From Pegethrix bostrychoides GSE-TBD4-15B (GTDB taxonomy: Bacteria > Cyanobacteriota > Cyanobacteriia > Elainellales > Elainellaceae), in contig JAHHHV010000067.1 in NCBI GenBank assembly GCA_019359155.1, positions 62,001 to 126,000 on the forward strand: 64,000 nt of DNA, given 5' to 3'. Position numbers and translations under genes: made by a program. This document shows, in pieces, positions 26,387-33,747 of the stretch (positions within the stretch are counted from its first letter, which is position 1; the number at the start of each line of letters is the position of its first letter). The notes below the pieces were generated by a model. It was not told the DNA's origin. It searched no databases and saw only the letters and a list, made by a program, of their open reading frames with translations.

Positions 26387-26696
26387 AGCGGTTCAAATAG
26401 CGAATATAGGGAATATGACTCCGTTTCCAATCGGGAACGGCGACAAACTTGTTGGTAAATTTCCAGGTTTTCTCGCCCACGACAATCCACCAACTGCTGA
26501 TGCCCCAGGCGCTCACCACCATGAAGGCGGTAAAGCCTAGACGTAGAAGCACTTGAGTCAGGAAGTAGGCTAGAACGAGGATGAGGCCAGAAGGAGCGAG
26601 TAGATTAGCGGGAATCGGACCAAGCGACGGCTGTTGCCCCAGACTTTGGTTCACGACGCGAAAGACCTGCTGACGCTGCTGGGTCATGATTGCCAA
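26376..26696 (-). CDS. VirB3/TraL-like small membrane protein
   Basis: 106 residues with one or two adjacent hydrophobic helices (about 30-72) and a polar C-terminus (KRSHIPYIRYLNRYDD). A small two-helix protein coded between a VirB2-like and a VirB4-like gene is the standard VirB3/TraL place and shape. An ATG nine bases further in (residue 4) is also possible. Its end overlaps the VirB4-like gene, supporting joint translation. Confidence 0.65.
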   Translation of the reverse strand: MAIMTQQRQQVFRVVNQSLGQQPSLGPIPANLLAPSGLILVLAYFLTQVLLRLGFTAFMVVSAWGISSWWIVVGEKTWKFTNKFVAVPDWKRSHIPYIRYLNRYDD

Positions 26697-26728
26697 CTCC
26701 TGAATCTGATGTTTGGGGTGCGAGAGCT

Positions 26729-27346
26729 TTATGTTTCACCTTCACCGCCCCCGCCCTCTGCGCCATCTCCACCGCCCCCACCGACACCTTCGCCAAAGAA
26801 CAAAGCGCTCAATCCCTCGACCAGAACGACAGCGGCCACAATGATGAAGGCGTTCTGAGCCAGCGGCTGCCACTGCTCGCCGCGCTGGGCTTGGTAAATG
26901 GCGAAGAAGACAAACCCAATCGCCGAGATCCAGATGACAACGCGAATCAATCCGAACAGAAACGTGATTGTGTCACCTTCCAGATATTCACCAAAGATGC
27001 GGTCTACCTCATCTTCAACTGTGTCAAAAATCTGCGCCTGAGCGGGCTGGGCATGGCTGATGATGTTCCAGAACAAGAAGGTACCCAGACAAGTGCCAAC
27101 CGTGCGGAATCCGCCCATCTGGTGAAACCAGGGATGACGGGCAATCAGGGTCATAAGTTGAGATAGGGCAGACGGAAACCGCAGACAAAGATAGCTCAAC
27201 GACAGGATGTAATAGAGGCCGAACGAAGCGTGGCGTTCTAAAACCCAACCAGCTACCGCAATTGCTAAAAATAATGAGATGGAAAGCAATCGCAGCAAAG
27301 AACTGCCCTTAAATAAAGGCTTGAGAAAACCGTGAATAGTGATCAT
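26729..27346 (-). CDS. VirB2-like pilin precursor with long leader
   Basis: 205 residues and first in the leftward operon. The N-terminal half carries two hydrophobic segments (about 17-35 and 40-60) and a third just before an Ala-rich cleavage-like site HAQPAQAQ (about residue 104). The rest (QIFDTVEDEVDRIFGEYLEG, then two helices at about 123-147 and 160-180) has the compact two-helix form of VirB2/TrbC pilins. It ends in a Gly-rich tail (GEGVGGGGGDGAEGGGGEGE). If cleavage occurs at AQA the mature subunit would be about 100 residues. The leader is much longer than in classical pilins, and the Gly tail is unusual. Confidence 0.6.
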   Translation of the reverse strand: MITIHGFLKPLFKGSSLLRLLSISLFLAIAVAGWVLERHASFGLYYILSLSYLCLRFPSALSQLMTLIARHPWFHQMGGFRTVGTCLGTFLFWNIISHAQPAQAQIFDTVEDEVDRIFGEYLEGDTITFLFGLIRVVIWISAIGFVFFAIYQAQRGEQWQPLAQNAFIIVAAVVLVEGLSALFFGEGVGGGGGDGAEGGGGEGET

Positions 27347-27733
27347 GGTTAGAAACTTCTAATCTAAAAGAATACTTGTGCAAATACAGAGTCATGCGGC
27401 AATCTGCCGCTTTACCAGCAGCGCCAGGATGACTTTATACCAATGGGAATCAACAGGATGTATGAAGGGGAAGAGCAGCGTTGAAACCCGTAAGGGCTAA
27501 ACTGACTCTCACTGCTGCTACGGTTTGGCCTGACAGAAGGTAGATGATGCCCTAGCAGAACGAGCCGAGTCTGTGGCGAGAAAACGATTAACGGACGAGC
27601 AATTGCAGGTCGAGATGTAAAGTCCTACAAAAATGCTTAAATATCGTACTTGAAGCAATCGTCTTATAACTCTCCAGATTTGGCAAGAGCTTTAAGCTTT
27701 TTTTAATCATTTGGTACGGTTGCAGCCGCTTGC

Positions 27734-27764
27734 AGGAGGTGATTTGATGGTCACTGATCGCTGA
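27734..27764 (+). other. Perfect Shine-Dalgarno sequence with a five-codon mini-frame
   Basis: AGGAGGTGAT (27734-27743) matches the anti-Shine-Dalgarno sequence over ten bases and is followed three bases later by ATG at 27747. The frame reads MVTDR then TGA (27762-27764). It could be a leader peptide controlling downstream genes or the remnant start of a lost gene. Chance is possible, but ten-base matches are rare in this window. Confidence 0.35.
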
Positions 27765-27785
27765 ATCACAACGGTTCTACTGAAC

Positions 27786-27858
27786 TTCTCATGACGAGAA
27801 AGCACTCTGCTTGTTAATCACAGAGCGCTGTATAGTATTGAACCGAGGTCGAATCGGT
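27786..27858. repeat. Three neighbouring inverted repeats
   Basis: TTCTC/GAGAA (27786-27800, five-base loop); AGCACTCTG/CAGAGCGCT (27801-27829, one mismatch, eleven-base spacer); ACCGA/TCGGT (27842-27858, seven-base spacer). They follow each other almost without gaps and precede a further perfect repeat at 27900-27918. Closely spaced hairpins are typical of transfer origins and of multi-operator regions. Confidence 0.5.
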
Positions 27859-27899
27859 AGAGGTTGTACTAGCTTCTGAGCAAGCAGTTAGTTTCACCA

Positions 27900-27918
27900 A
27901 ATCCGACAATTTCGGATT
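27900..27918. repeat. Perfect 7-bp inverted repeat
   Basis: AATCCGA (27900-27906) and TCGGATT (27912-27918) are perfect complements around a five-base spacer CAATT. It lies about 130 bases upstream of the ribbon-helix-helix-like gene. Such a site suits binding by a dimeric ribbon-helix-helix protein or a relaxase-recognition hairpin. Confidence 0.55.
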
Positions 27919-28050
27919 AAGGTTGATACAAGTAAGCCAAATCTTCTAACTCAGTTTCCTCTTATTCTCTATGCAGCCATTGTTATTTTGGTCACAGTCT
28001 GAAGTGCTCAAAGCAGATTGTTCTCGGGTAAAGCATGGAGAGTGCGCTAA

Positions 28051-28488
28051 ATGGTAAATCGCAAAAAGTCAGGCAGTGAACAGCCCCAAGACCGGAAGCT
28101 GGAGGATGACTCAGAGGGAGCCTGTCGCCCCACCTTCTACATGACCACAGAGCTGCTGAACGCGATTGAGCAGCAGTCTAGCGTCGAGGATAAAAAGCGC
28201 TCTCCCTTTGTCGCTGAACTGCTGGAGTTTCTGCTGACTTCTCCAACCGGCAAACAGCTCCGAGACTCCGCTGCCAAGCATCGCCGCAGTTTGGTAGATG
28301 AACTGGAGCATCAATTGATTTTATTCAGCGAGCAGATCCCGGCTGAGCGCATCGCAGAGCTAGCCGCTGCCAGCCAGCGCCACCCCGACCAGATGCTGAT
28401 CCGTTTGGTGCTGTTGGGCCTGCGGGTTTATGAACGGGGAATTGCCCGTATGGAGGCTGAGATCGAGGGCAGCAGCGAGTTGTCCTGA
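28051..28488 (+). CDS. Ribbon-helix-helix-like DNA-binding protein, possible relaxosome accessory factor
   Basis: 145 residues, charged. After a polar N-terminus, RPTFYMTTELLNAIEQQS (about 27-44) could form the beta-strand and first helix of a ribbon-helix-helix domain. RSPFVAELLEFLLTS (about 52-66) would be the second helix. The remainder is helical (LVDELEHQLILFSEQIPAERIAEL). GGAGAG lies upstream of the ATG. Its position beside the hairpin-rich gap fits the small DNA-binding accessory proteins (MobC/TraM type) coded next to oriT, or an autoregulator. The fold is inferred from pattern only. Confidence 0.55.
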   Translation: MVNRKKSGSEQPQDRKLEDDSEGACRPTFYMTTELLNAIEQQSSVEDKKRSPFVAELLEFLLTSPTGKQLRDSAAKHRRSLVDELEHQLILFSEQIPAERIAELAAASQRHPDQMLIRLVLLGLRVYERGIARMEAEIEGSSELS

Positions 28489-28580
28489 GCTGATGACAAT
28501 GTTCCGGATAGCAGAAAATTCCTCAGTGTATTGAAGTACGGCTGAGTTGAGGCAACTGAGCGCTGTGTTCGCTGGAATGT

Positions 28581-29105
28581 TTGCAGTGGTTTGTTCTCCT
28601 CGACCGTTCGGGCTGCATCAACATGGGCCGATACTTGACCAACCGCTATGTTGCGCTCAGTTGGGCTGAGGCAACCAGACTGGCAGCGCTCGACCAAACG
28701 CCGCTCGGAGCAATACGCTACAGTGCCACAGCGGAACTGGTTCACCGCACCGACTGGTGGGCTTGGTGGTCGGATAGTCTGCTGACGACGGCAATCGGGC
28801 TGCCAGAGTCCTGCAATCCCCAGGGGCTTTCCCCTGCTGCCGAGGAGCTGATCACCGATGTTTGGGCCAGCGATTCTCCCGGTCCTCAATGCGGCTGGGC
28901 ACTGCTAGCTCAAGTTGAGCGGGTTCTTCAGGTTGAAACGTTGGCAACACCCCCTTCAGCTTTTATCTACCTAACAATCCGAGAACAACTGCTGGTTGAG
29001 CTACGAGACGGTCAGCCAAGCACACTCTATCGGGTTTGGATGGGAGCAGATGAAGGCTATTTCTGTCAGGTCAGCACAAGACGGCCAGATCAAGGGATGG
29101 AATAG
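28581..29105 (+). CDS. Hypothetical protein
   Basis: 174 residues, not recognised. Trp-rich centre (HRTDWWAWWSDSLL) and a strand-rich C-terminal half (SAFIYLTIREQLLVELRDG, then YRVWMGADEGYFCQV). The frame starts with TTG at 28581 without a clear ribosome-binding site; an in-frame ATG at 28623 (MGRYLTNRYVAL) is an alternative that would keep the conserved-looking part. It lies between the ribbon-helix-helix-like gene and the defence island and could belong to either. Confidence 0.55.
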   Translation: MQWFVLLDRSGCINMGRYLTNRYVALSWAEATRLAALDQTPLGAIRYSATAELVHRTDWWAWWSDSLLTTAIGLPESCNPQGLSPAAEELITDVWASDSPGPQCGWALLAQVERVLQVETLATPPSAFIYLTIREQLLVELRDGQPSTLYRVWMGADEGYFCQVSTRRPDQGME

Positions 29106-29224
29106 GAAGCGACTCGTTTAGCAACGGAAGTAGATCTGCGTGACACAGGGCCACGACAAATGCCAAGATGGTGGGAATTTTAGGTACATTTGCTATGCCA
29201 GATGCTTGAAGGAGCCAAAGAACC

Positions 29225-32200
29225 TTGCTGCCCCCCATTTTTGATACTTGTGTTCCCAGAGATGAAATTTTGGCCGGAGAACTCTCGCTTGATCTGTTTG
29301 CTGCCAAACTGCGGCTGGTTGTGGAAGGAACAGCTCCGCCGGTTTACCAGGACCCGCGCATCTTCTTTGCCAATACTTTTCCTACAAACGGTCTCAAGAC
29401 TTTAATTTCTGAAGTATTTGGACGATTGGCAGGCAAAACAGTGGGGTCTCCGATTATTCGTTTGGAAACCAGCTTTGGGGGTGGCAAAACGCATGATGAG
29501 ATTGCCCTTTGGCACATTGCTCACAATGGTCGCCAGATTGACGGCTTAGCGCGCTTTGCCGATTTGAACCTGGTTCCAGATCATCCGATTCAAGTGGCAG
29601 CGATTGCTTGTCAAGACCTTGATCCAATCAACGGGGTCTATCATCCTGAAACTGGAATTCGCACCTACACGCTCTGGGGTGAGATTGCCTATCAGGTCGG
29701 TGGCGTAAACGGCTATAGCCTGCTGCGGGGATCAGATGAGCAGAAGGTGAGTCCTGGCACCGTGGTTTTAGAGCGGCTGATGAACGGCCAGCCCACCCTG
29801 ATTGTTCTAGACGAAATTGCTCGTCATCTGCGGGCTGCCAAAGCCACGACCGTTGGCAACAGTGACTTGGCAGAACAGGTCGTTGCTTTTTTGTTCTCGC
29901 TGATGGATCTGGCTGCTGCCTGCAATCATCTAGTGTTTGTCTATACATTGGCCTCCTCTTCAGACACCTTTGGCGAAGAAACCACCGATATTCGAGAAGC
30001 GATCCAGGCTTCGGCTCGGCAGGAGCGGGTGCTGAGTCCCAGTACCGACGTGGAGATCTACAACATCGTCAAGCAGAGGCTGTTTGGCAGCGTCAACGAA
30101 AAAGCGGCAGAAACGGCAGCCAAAGAGTATCTCAACGCCTATAAAGCGAGCCGCACAACGCTGCCAGACGGTTGTAAAGAGGCTCGCTACGCCCAAACCC
30201 TGCAATCGAGCTATCCCTTTCACCCAGAGCTATTTACGCTGCTGACCAAGAAGATTGCCTCGATTCCCAACTTTCAGCGCACCAGAGGCGCGCTGCGGCT
30301 GTTTGCCAGAGTAGTGCGGTATCTGTGGCGCGAAAAGACAGCATCAGTAAATCACTGGATACCGCTGATTCATCCCCATCACCTGCCGATTGGTCTGGAC
30401 GCAGAAGTAACGAGCGACCTGACTTCACGACTGGAGCGTCCCCTGATGCGGCTGCCCATCCAGGCCGATATTTATAACCCGGACGGTCGGGAAGCCCATG
30501 CCCAGTTGCAGGATCAGGAATGGCGGGCAGCCGGAAAGCCGCCCTTCTCAACCTGGGTGGGGCGCACGATTTTTCTGCACTCGATCAACCAGGGCATTAC
30601 GGCTGGGATTCGCCGCGCCGAACTCAATCTGTCGCTGCTGACGCCCGGACTGGAAACGGGCTTTGTTGAGACAGCTCTGGAGCGCCTCAGCGGCGTTGCC
30701 TGGTATCTGGACAACGATCCGATTACGTCTGTGGCGCGGTTCAAGGAAGAACCGTCAATTAACAAAATTATCTCTGAGGAGAAAGAGCAGATCGGACGGA
30801 GTGAAGCAAAAGACGACTTGCGCTCGCGTCGCGACACGATCTTTGCCGACAAGTTCTTTAAGCTGATTGCTGCGCCAGAGAGTCCGGGCGATGTGGATGA
30901 TGTGGCTGACTCGGTAGCGCTCTGCCTGATTGATTTTGACGAGGATACGGTGAAAGCCTCGACCGACGAGCCGCCCAGTGTTGTAGAGCGGCTGTTTAAC
31001 AACACGGGTGAGTCTGGCAAGTTTCGCACCTTTCGCAACCGCCTGCTGTTTCTGGTCGCGAATCGGCATGAGTTGGAACGGGCGATCGACAACGCTAGAG
31101 AGTTTCGCGCCATCAAAAACATTCTGAACTCGCCAAATCGCCTGGAAGACCTTTCTGAAAGCCAGCAGAAGCAGCTCAAGCAGAAAGAAGGAGAAATGGA
31201 TCTGGCGGTGCGGGTGTCGCTGACCAATGCCTATCGCCATTTGTTCTATCCCTCAAACGATCCGGTCAAGGCCAGCAAAGGGTTGATGCACTACCCGCTG
31301 CCTGCTCAGGACTCCAGCGATGTCAAGGGCAAAAACAATCAGCAGGATGTGATTCTCAAGGCGCTGAAGGACTGCCAGAAGGTGCGAGCAGACGAAACCC
31401 CGCCCTACGCGCCTGCCTATGTGCTGCAAAAGGTCTGGCCTTCTGGGCTAGACCACTGGACGACCAAGGCGCTGCGGGAAGCGTTTGCCAAAGATTTGGG
31501 CCTGAATATTCTGCTGGATGCTGAGGTGTCAAAGCTGCGGGATACGATTCGCCAGGGCTTACAGGCTGGGCAGTGGGATTTGAAGCTGGGCGAGCGCGTT
31601 TTTATCAAAACTGACGACGGGCTGCCTGCTCTACCCGACTCAATCGAATTCTCTGACCGTCTGCTGCTCTACCGCCGCAGCATTCTGGAGCCGCCTAAGC
31701 CCAGGGAGATTGAGCTGAGCGCTCAAACCATGTCCAGCACAGAATCCACGAAGCCAGTCCGGGTCCGATGGCGGGCGCAGGGAGCCTTGATGATTAGCCT
31801 GTATCAGGACGGAACTCTATTGGGTCAGGGGTATCGCCCTTCCGATGAGTACGAAGGCAGCATCGGCCAAACTACCGTGTTTCGAATTGTGGCTGACTAT
31901 GGCAATGGCGAGACGGCGCAAAAAGAAGTGCAGGCTGTTGTCTATAGCGGCAGCCTCCCCCCCACCCCCAACGGGCATGACCAGTCCACGATTTTCAAAA
32001 TCCAGCCAGAGCAGTTTGAGCTAGAGGGCACACCCAACAGTGCCTTCAGCGGTTTGAGCGACCGGGTGCAGGACCACAAGGTGAAAGCGATCTCGGCGCT
32101 AGAAATTGCGGTTGATCAGGTGATGGATTACCGCAAGCTGACTACGGCCCTGCCGCTGCTGGCCAAGTTCTCAGTTGAGATTGACCAATCGGTAGCGATC

Positions 32201-32443
32201 CAGACCGGAGAGCAGTTTCTGCGGCTGGAGTACCAAGGCCCGGTGCGGGGTTTCCAGAGCTTCCTGACGCCAACTAACGCGCTGCTGGGCAGCCCGGAGG
32301 TTCAGGCCCAGGTGTCGCTGAAGCTGAAAATCACTTTCGCAGCTCCGGTGCAGGCCGATGGGACAGAGGTGTCAGCCATCGCCCAAGCCTTGAGCCGAAA
32401 CCCGGTTGATCGCCTAAACTTGACAGCACGAGTAACATATTAA
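29225..32443 (+). CDS. DUF499-family ATPase, anti-phage associated
   Basis: 1072 residues. The N-terminus is characteristic of DUF499 (VPRDEILAGELSLDLFAAKL, VYQDPRIFFANTFPTNGLK), followed by Walker A SFGGGKTH (Gly85-Thr89) and Walker B LIVLDEIARHL. DUF499 proteins are large ATPases related in role to PglY/BrxC and are found with DUF1156 methylases and helicases in predicted phage-defence operons. The frame begins at a TTG with GAAGGAG ten bases before it; no suitable ATG is near. It is the first gene of the rightward defence cluster. The C-terminal 200 residues are strand-rich. The biochemical activity of this family is not firmly established. Confidence 0.85.
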   Translation: MLPPIFDTCVPRDEILAGELSLDLFAAKLRLVVEGTAPPVYQDPRIFFANTFPTNGLKTLISEVFGRLAGKTVGSPIIRLETSFGGGKTHDEIALWHIAHNGRQIDGLARFADLNLVPDHPIQVAAIACQDLDPINGVYHPETGIRTYTLWGEIAYQVGGVNGYSLLRGSDEQKVSPGTVVLERLMNGQPTLIVLDEIARHLRAAKATTVGNSDLAEQVVAFLFSLMDLAAACNHLVFVYTLASSSDTFGEETTDIREAIQASARQERVLSPSTDVEIYNIVKQRLFGSVNEKAAETAAKEYLNAYKASRTTLPDGCKEARYAQTLQSSYPFHPELFTLLTKKIASIPNFQRTRGALRLFARVVRYLWREKTASVNHWIPLIHPHHLPIGLDAEVTSDLTSRLERPLMRLPIQADIYNPDGREAHAQLQDQEWRAAGKPPFSTWVGRTIFLHSINQGITAGIRRAELNLSLLTPGLETGFVETALERLSGVAWYLDNDPITSVARFKEEPSINKIISEEKEQIGRSEAKDDLRSRRDTIFADKFFKLIAAPESPGDVDDVADSVALCLIDFDEDTVKASTDEPPSVVERLFNNTGESGKFRTFRNRLLFLVANRHELERAIDNAREFRAIKNILNSPNRLEDLSESQQKQLKQKEGEMDLAVRVSLTNAYRHLFYPSNDPVKASKGLMHYPLPAQDSSDVKGKNNQQDVILKALKDCQKVRADETPPYAPAYVLQKVWPSGLDHWTTKALREAFAKDLGLNILLDAEVSKLRDTIRQGLQAGQWDLKLGERVFIKTDDGLPALPDSIEFSDRLLLYRRSILEPPKPREIELSAQTMSSTESTKPVRVRWRAQGALMISLYQDGTLLGQGYRPSDEYEGSIGQTTVFRIVADYGNGETAQKEVQAVVYSGSLPPTPNGHDQSTIFKIQPEQFELEGTPNSAFSGLSDRVQDHKVKAISALEIAVDQVMDYRKLTTALPLLAKFSVEIDQSVAIQTGEQFLRLEYQGPVRGFQSFLTPTNALLGSPEVQAQVSLKLKITFAAPVQADGTEVSAIAQALSRNPVDRLNLTARVTY

Positions 32444-32490
32444 AACTGTAGGGCAGCAGCCCTGCCTCGGTTCTGTCGCTATTTTGTCTT

Positions 32491-32919
32491 ATGCAAGAAT
32501 TTCAGCTTCGCGTGGTGCCAACTGACAATAACAACTTCGCCCTGGAGCTGTATCAGTGCGCCTATAAAAAAGCAGGCGAGAAGAAGCGCTCTGCGGCTAA
32601 GCGGATTGGGCGACTGAAGGGACCGGCATTGGTGCAGGCGCGGCAGGCGGTTTATGACTGTTTGAAAGCAAATGGCTACGACCCAAAGACGCTGAGCCAG
32701 TCTCGACAGTCTCCCTATGTGCTGAACGAGGAGTCGGGGGTGAACTTGGCGCTGCTGTTTCAGACGTTGCAGCCGCTCTCAAAGCCCGACCGGATTGCTA
32801 ATATTGCGGCTGGGGTAAGAGCCATGAGCAATGAGGAATCACACTACTGGTTTGCCAAGGTATCGAACGGGCAGCGGAGTCAGGCGCTGAGGGCGATTCG
32901 GGTATTGCTGGGGGATTAG
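32491..32919 (+). CDS. Small partner protein of the DUF499 system
   Basis: 142 residues, basic N-terminal half (KKAGEKKRSAAKRIGRLKG) and a helical C-terminal half with NIAAGVRAMSNEESHYWFAK and ending RALRAIRVLLGD. It follows the DUF499 gene by 47 bases on the same strand. In related systems a small protein (often DUF3780) holds this place between the ATPase and the methylase. This one does not look like DUF3780 to me, so its family is left open. The basic surface would suit DNA or RNA binding, which is inference. Confidence 0.7.
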   Translation: MQEFQLRVVPTDNNNFALELYQCAYKKAGEKKRSAAKRIGRLKGPALVQARQAVYDCLKANGYDPKTLSQSRQSPYVLNEESGVNLALLFQTLQPLSKPDRIANIAAGVRAMSNEESHYWFAKVSNGQRSQALRAIRVLLGD

Positions 32920-32961
32920 GATTGAACCTGTAAAGACTACCCAAAATTCAAGGAGTCTATT

Positions 32962-33243
32962 ATGTCGATCGACGTAAAAGCAGCTACTGAAATTGCCACT
33001 ACTTATTTGCAAGATCTAATGAAGTTTCAGCTTGAGAACTTGAGACTTGAGGAGGTTGAATTATCTGAAGATGGACATGAATGGTTGATTACGCTAGGGT
33101 TTGATGTACCCACCAGAATAAATAATTCGCTGGCTAATATAGCACTCGGAACAAATTTAGCTTATCAGCGAGAGTATAAAATTTTTAAGATTGATTCTGA
33201 AAAAGGTGAAGTCAAGTCTATGAAGATTCGATCTCTAAAATGA
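32962..33243 (+). CDS. Small acidic protein paired with a PIN nuclease
   Basis: 93 residues with a helix (TEIATTYLQDLMKFQLENLR) then strands (EVELSEDGHEWLITLGFDV, YKIFKIDSEKGEVKSMKI), a compact alpha/beta fold not recognised. CAAGGAG lies eight bases before the ATG. Its stop overlaps the start of the PIN-domain gene (ATGA at 33240-33243), the arrangement of toxin-antitoxin or effector-partner pairs. AT-rich codon use differs from the GC-richer DUF499 gene, suggesting separate arrival. Confidence 0.65.
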   Translation: MSIDVKAATEIATTYLQDLMKFQLENLRLEEVELSEDGHEWLITLGFDVPTRINNSLANIALGTNLAYQREYKIFKIDSEKGEVKSMKIRSLK

Positions 33244-33737
33244 ATGAAATTAAATCTCTTTTCTCTCGATACCGGCAAAAAGGAGTTTTAGTTGATACGA
33301 ACATTCTGTTGCTCTATTTCGTCGGAATAACCAACCGAGAAAGAATATCTAGATTCAACCGTACTCAGAATTTCATACCAGAAGATTACGACTTACTTTT
33401 ACAGCTCTTGAGCTATTTTCAAACTGTCGCTACAACCCCAAATATCTTGACTGAGGTAAACAGTTTTGTGAATCAATTAGGGGAACCAGAGCGATCACAA
33501 TGTTTTGCATTTTTTGCCCAAGGTATTTCAACTTTTGAGGAGACTTATCTTGAAAGCAGCGGAGTAGTGACGGGTCAACAATTTACAACGTTTGGCTTGA
33601 CGGACTGTGGGATTTTGAGTTTTGCAAAAGATCGATACCTTGTTTTAACAGATGACCTCAGACTTGCGGTTTATCTTCAGCGGCAGGGGGTTGACACAGT
33701 AAATTTTAATAACATTCGTGTACTAGGGTGGCAGTAA
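33240..33737 (+). CDS. PIN-domain ribonuclease
   Basis: 165 residues. All four acidic positions of an active PIN nuclease are visible: D19 in VLVDTNILLLYF, E72 in TPNILTEV, D122 in LTDCGIL, and D138/D139 in VLTDDLRLAVYL. PIN proteins cleave RNA with metal ions and are often toxins or effectors. The start overlaps the upstream 93-residue gene by four bases, so the two are made together. It ends ten bases before the convergent protease gene. The low-GC composition matches the IetA/IetS pair to its right more than the DUF499 gene to its left. Confidence 0.82.
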   Translation: MNEIKSLFSRYRQKGVLVDTNILLLYFVGITNRERISRFNRTQNFIPEDYDLLLQLLSYFQTVATTPNILTEVNSFVNQLGEPERSQCFAFFAQGISTFEETYLESSGVVTGQQFTTFGLTDCGILSFAKDRYLVLTDDLRLAVYLQRQGVDTVNFNNIRVLGWQ

Positions 33738-33747
33738 TTTTCTGTCG

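Larger units (their letters stand above)
27347..28050. other. Divergent intergenic region, candidate oriT and promoter region
   Basis: About 700 bases with no gene, between the leftward conjugation operon and the rightward ribbon-helix-helix-like gene. It must hold promoters for both directions. The right part (27786-27918) contains four short inverted repeats in a row. A perfect ribosome-binding sequence followed by a five-codon frame is at 27734-27764. Transfer origins usually sit in such gaps next to conjugation genes, so this is the best oriT candidate in the window; no nick site was identified. Confidence 0.5.

Noticed and set aside
30514-31240. Minus-strand frames of 161 and 237 residues opposite the DUF499 gene
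   Set aside because: Composition rich in Ser/Arg and exact overlap with a well-supported ATPase gene; antisense shadows.
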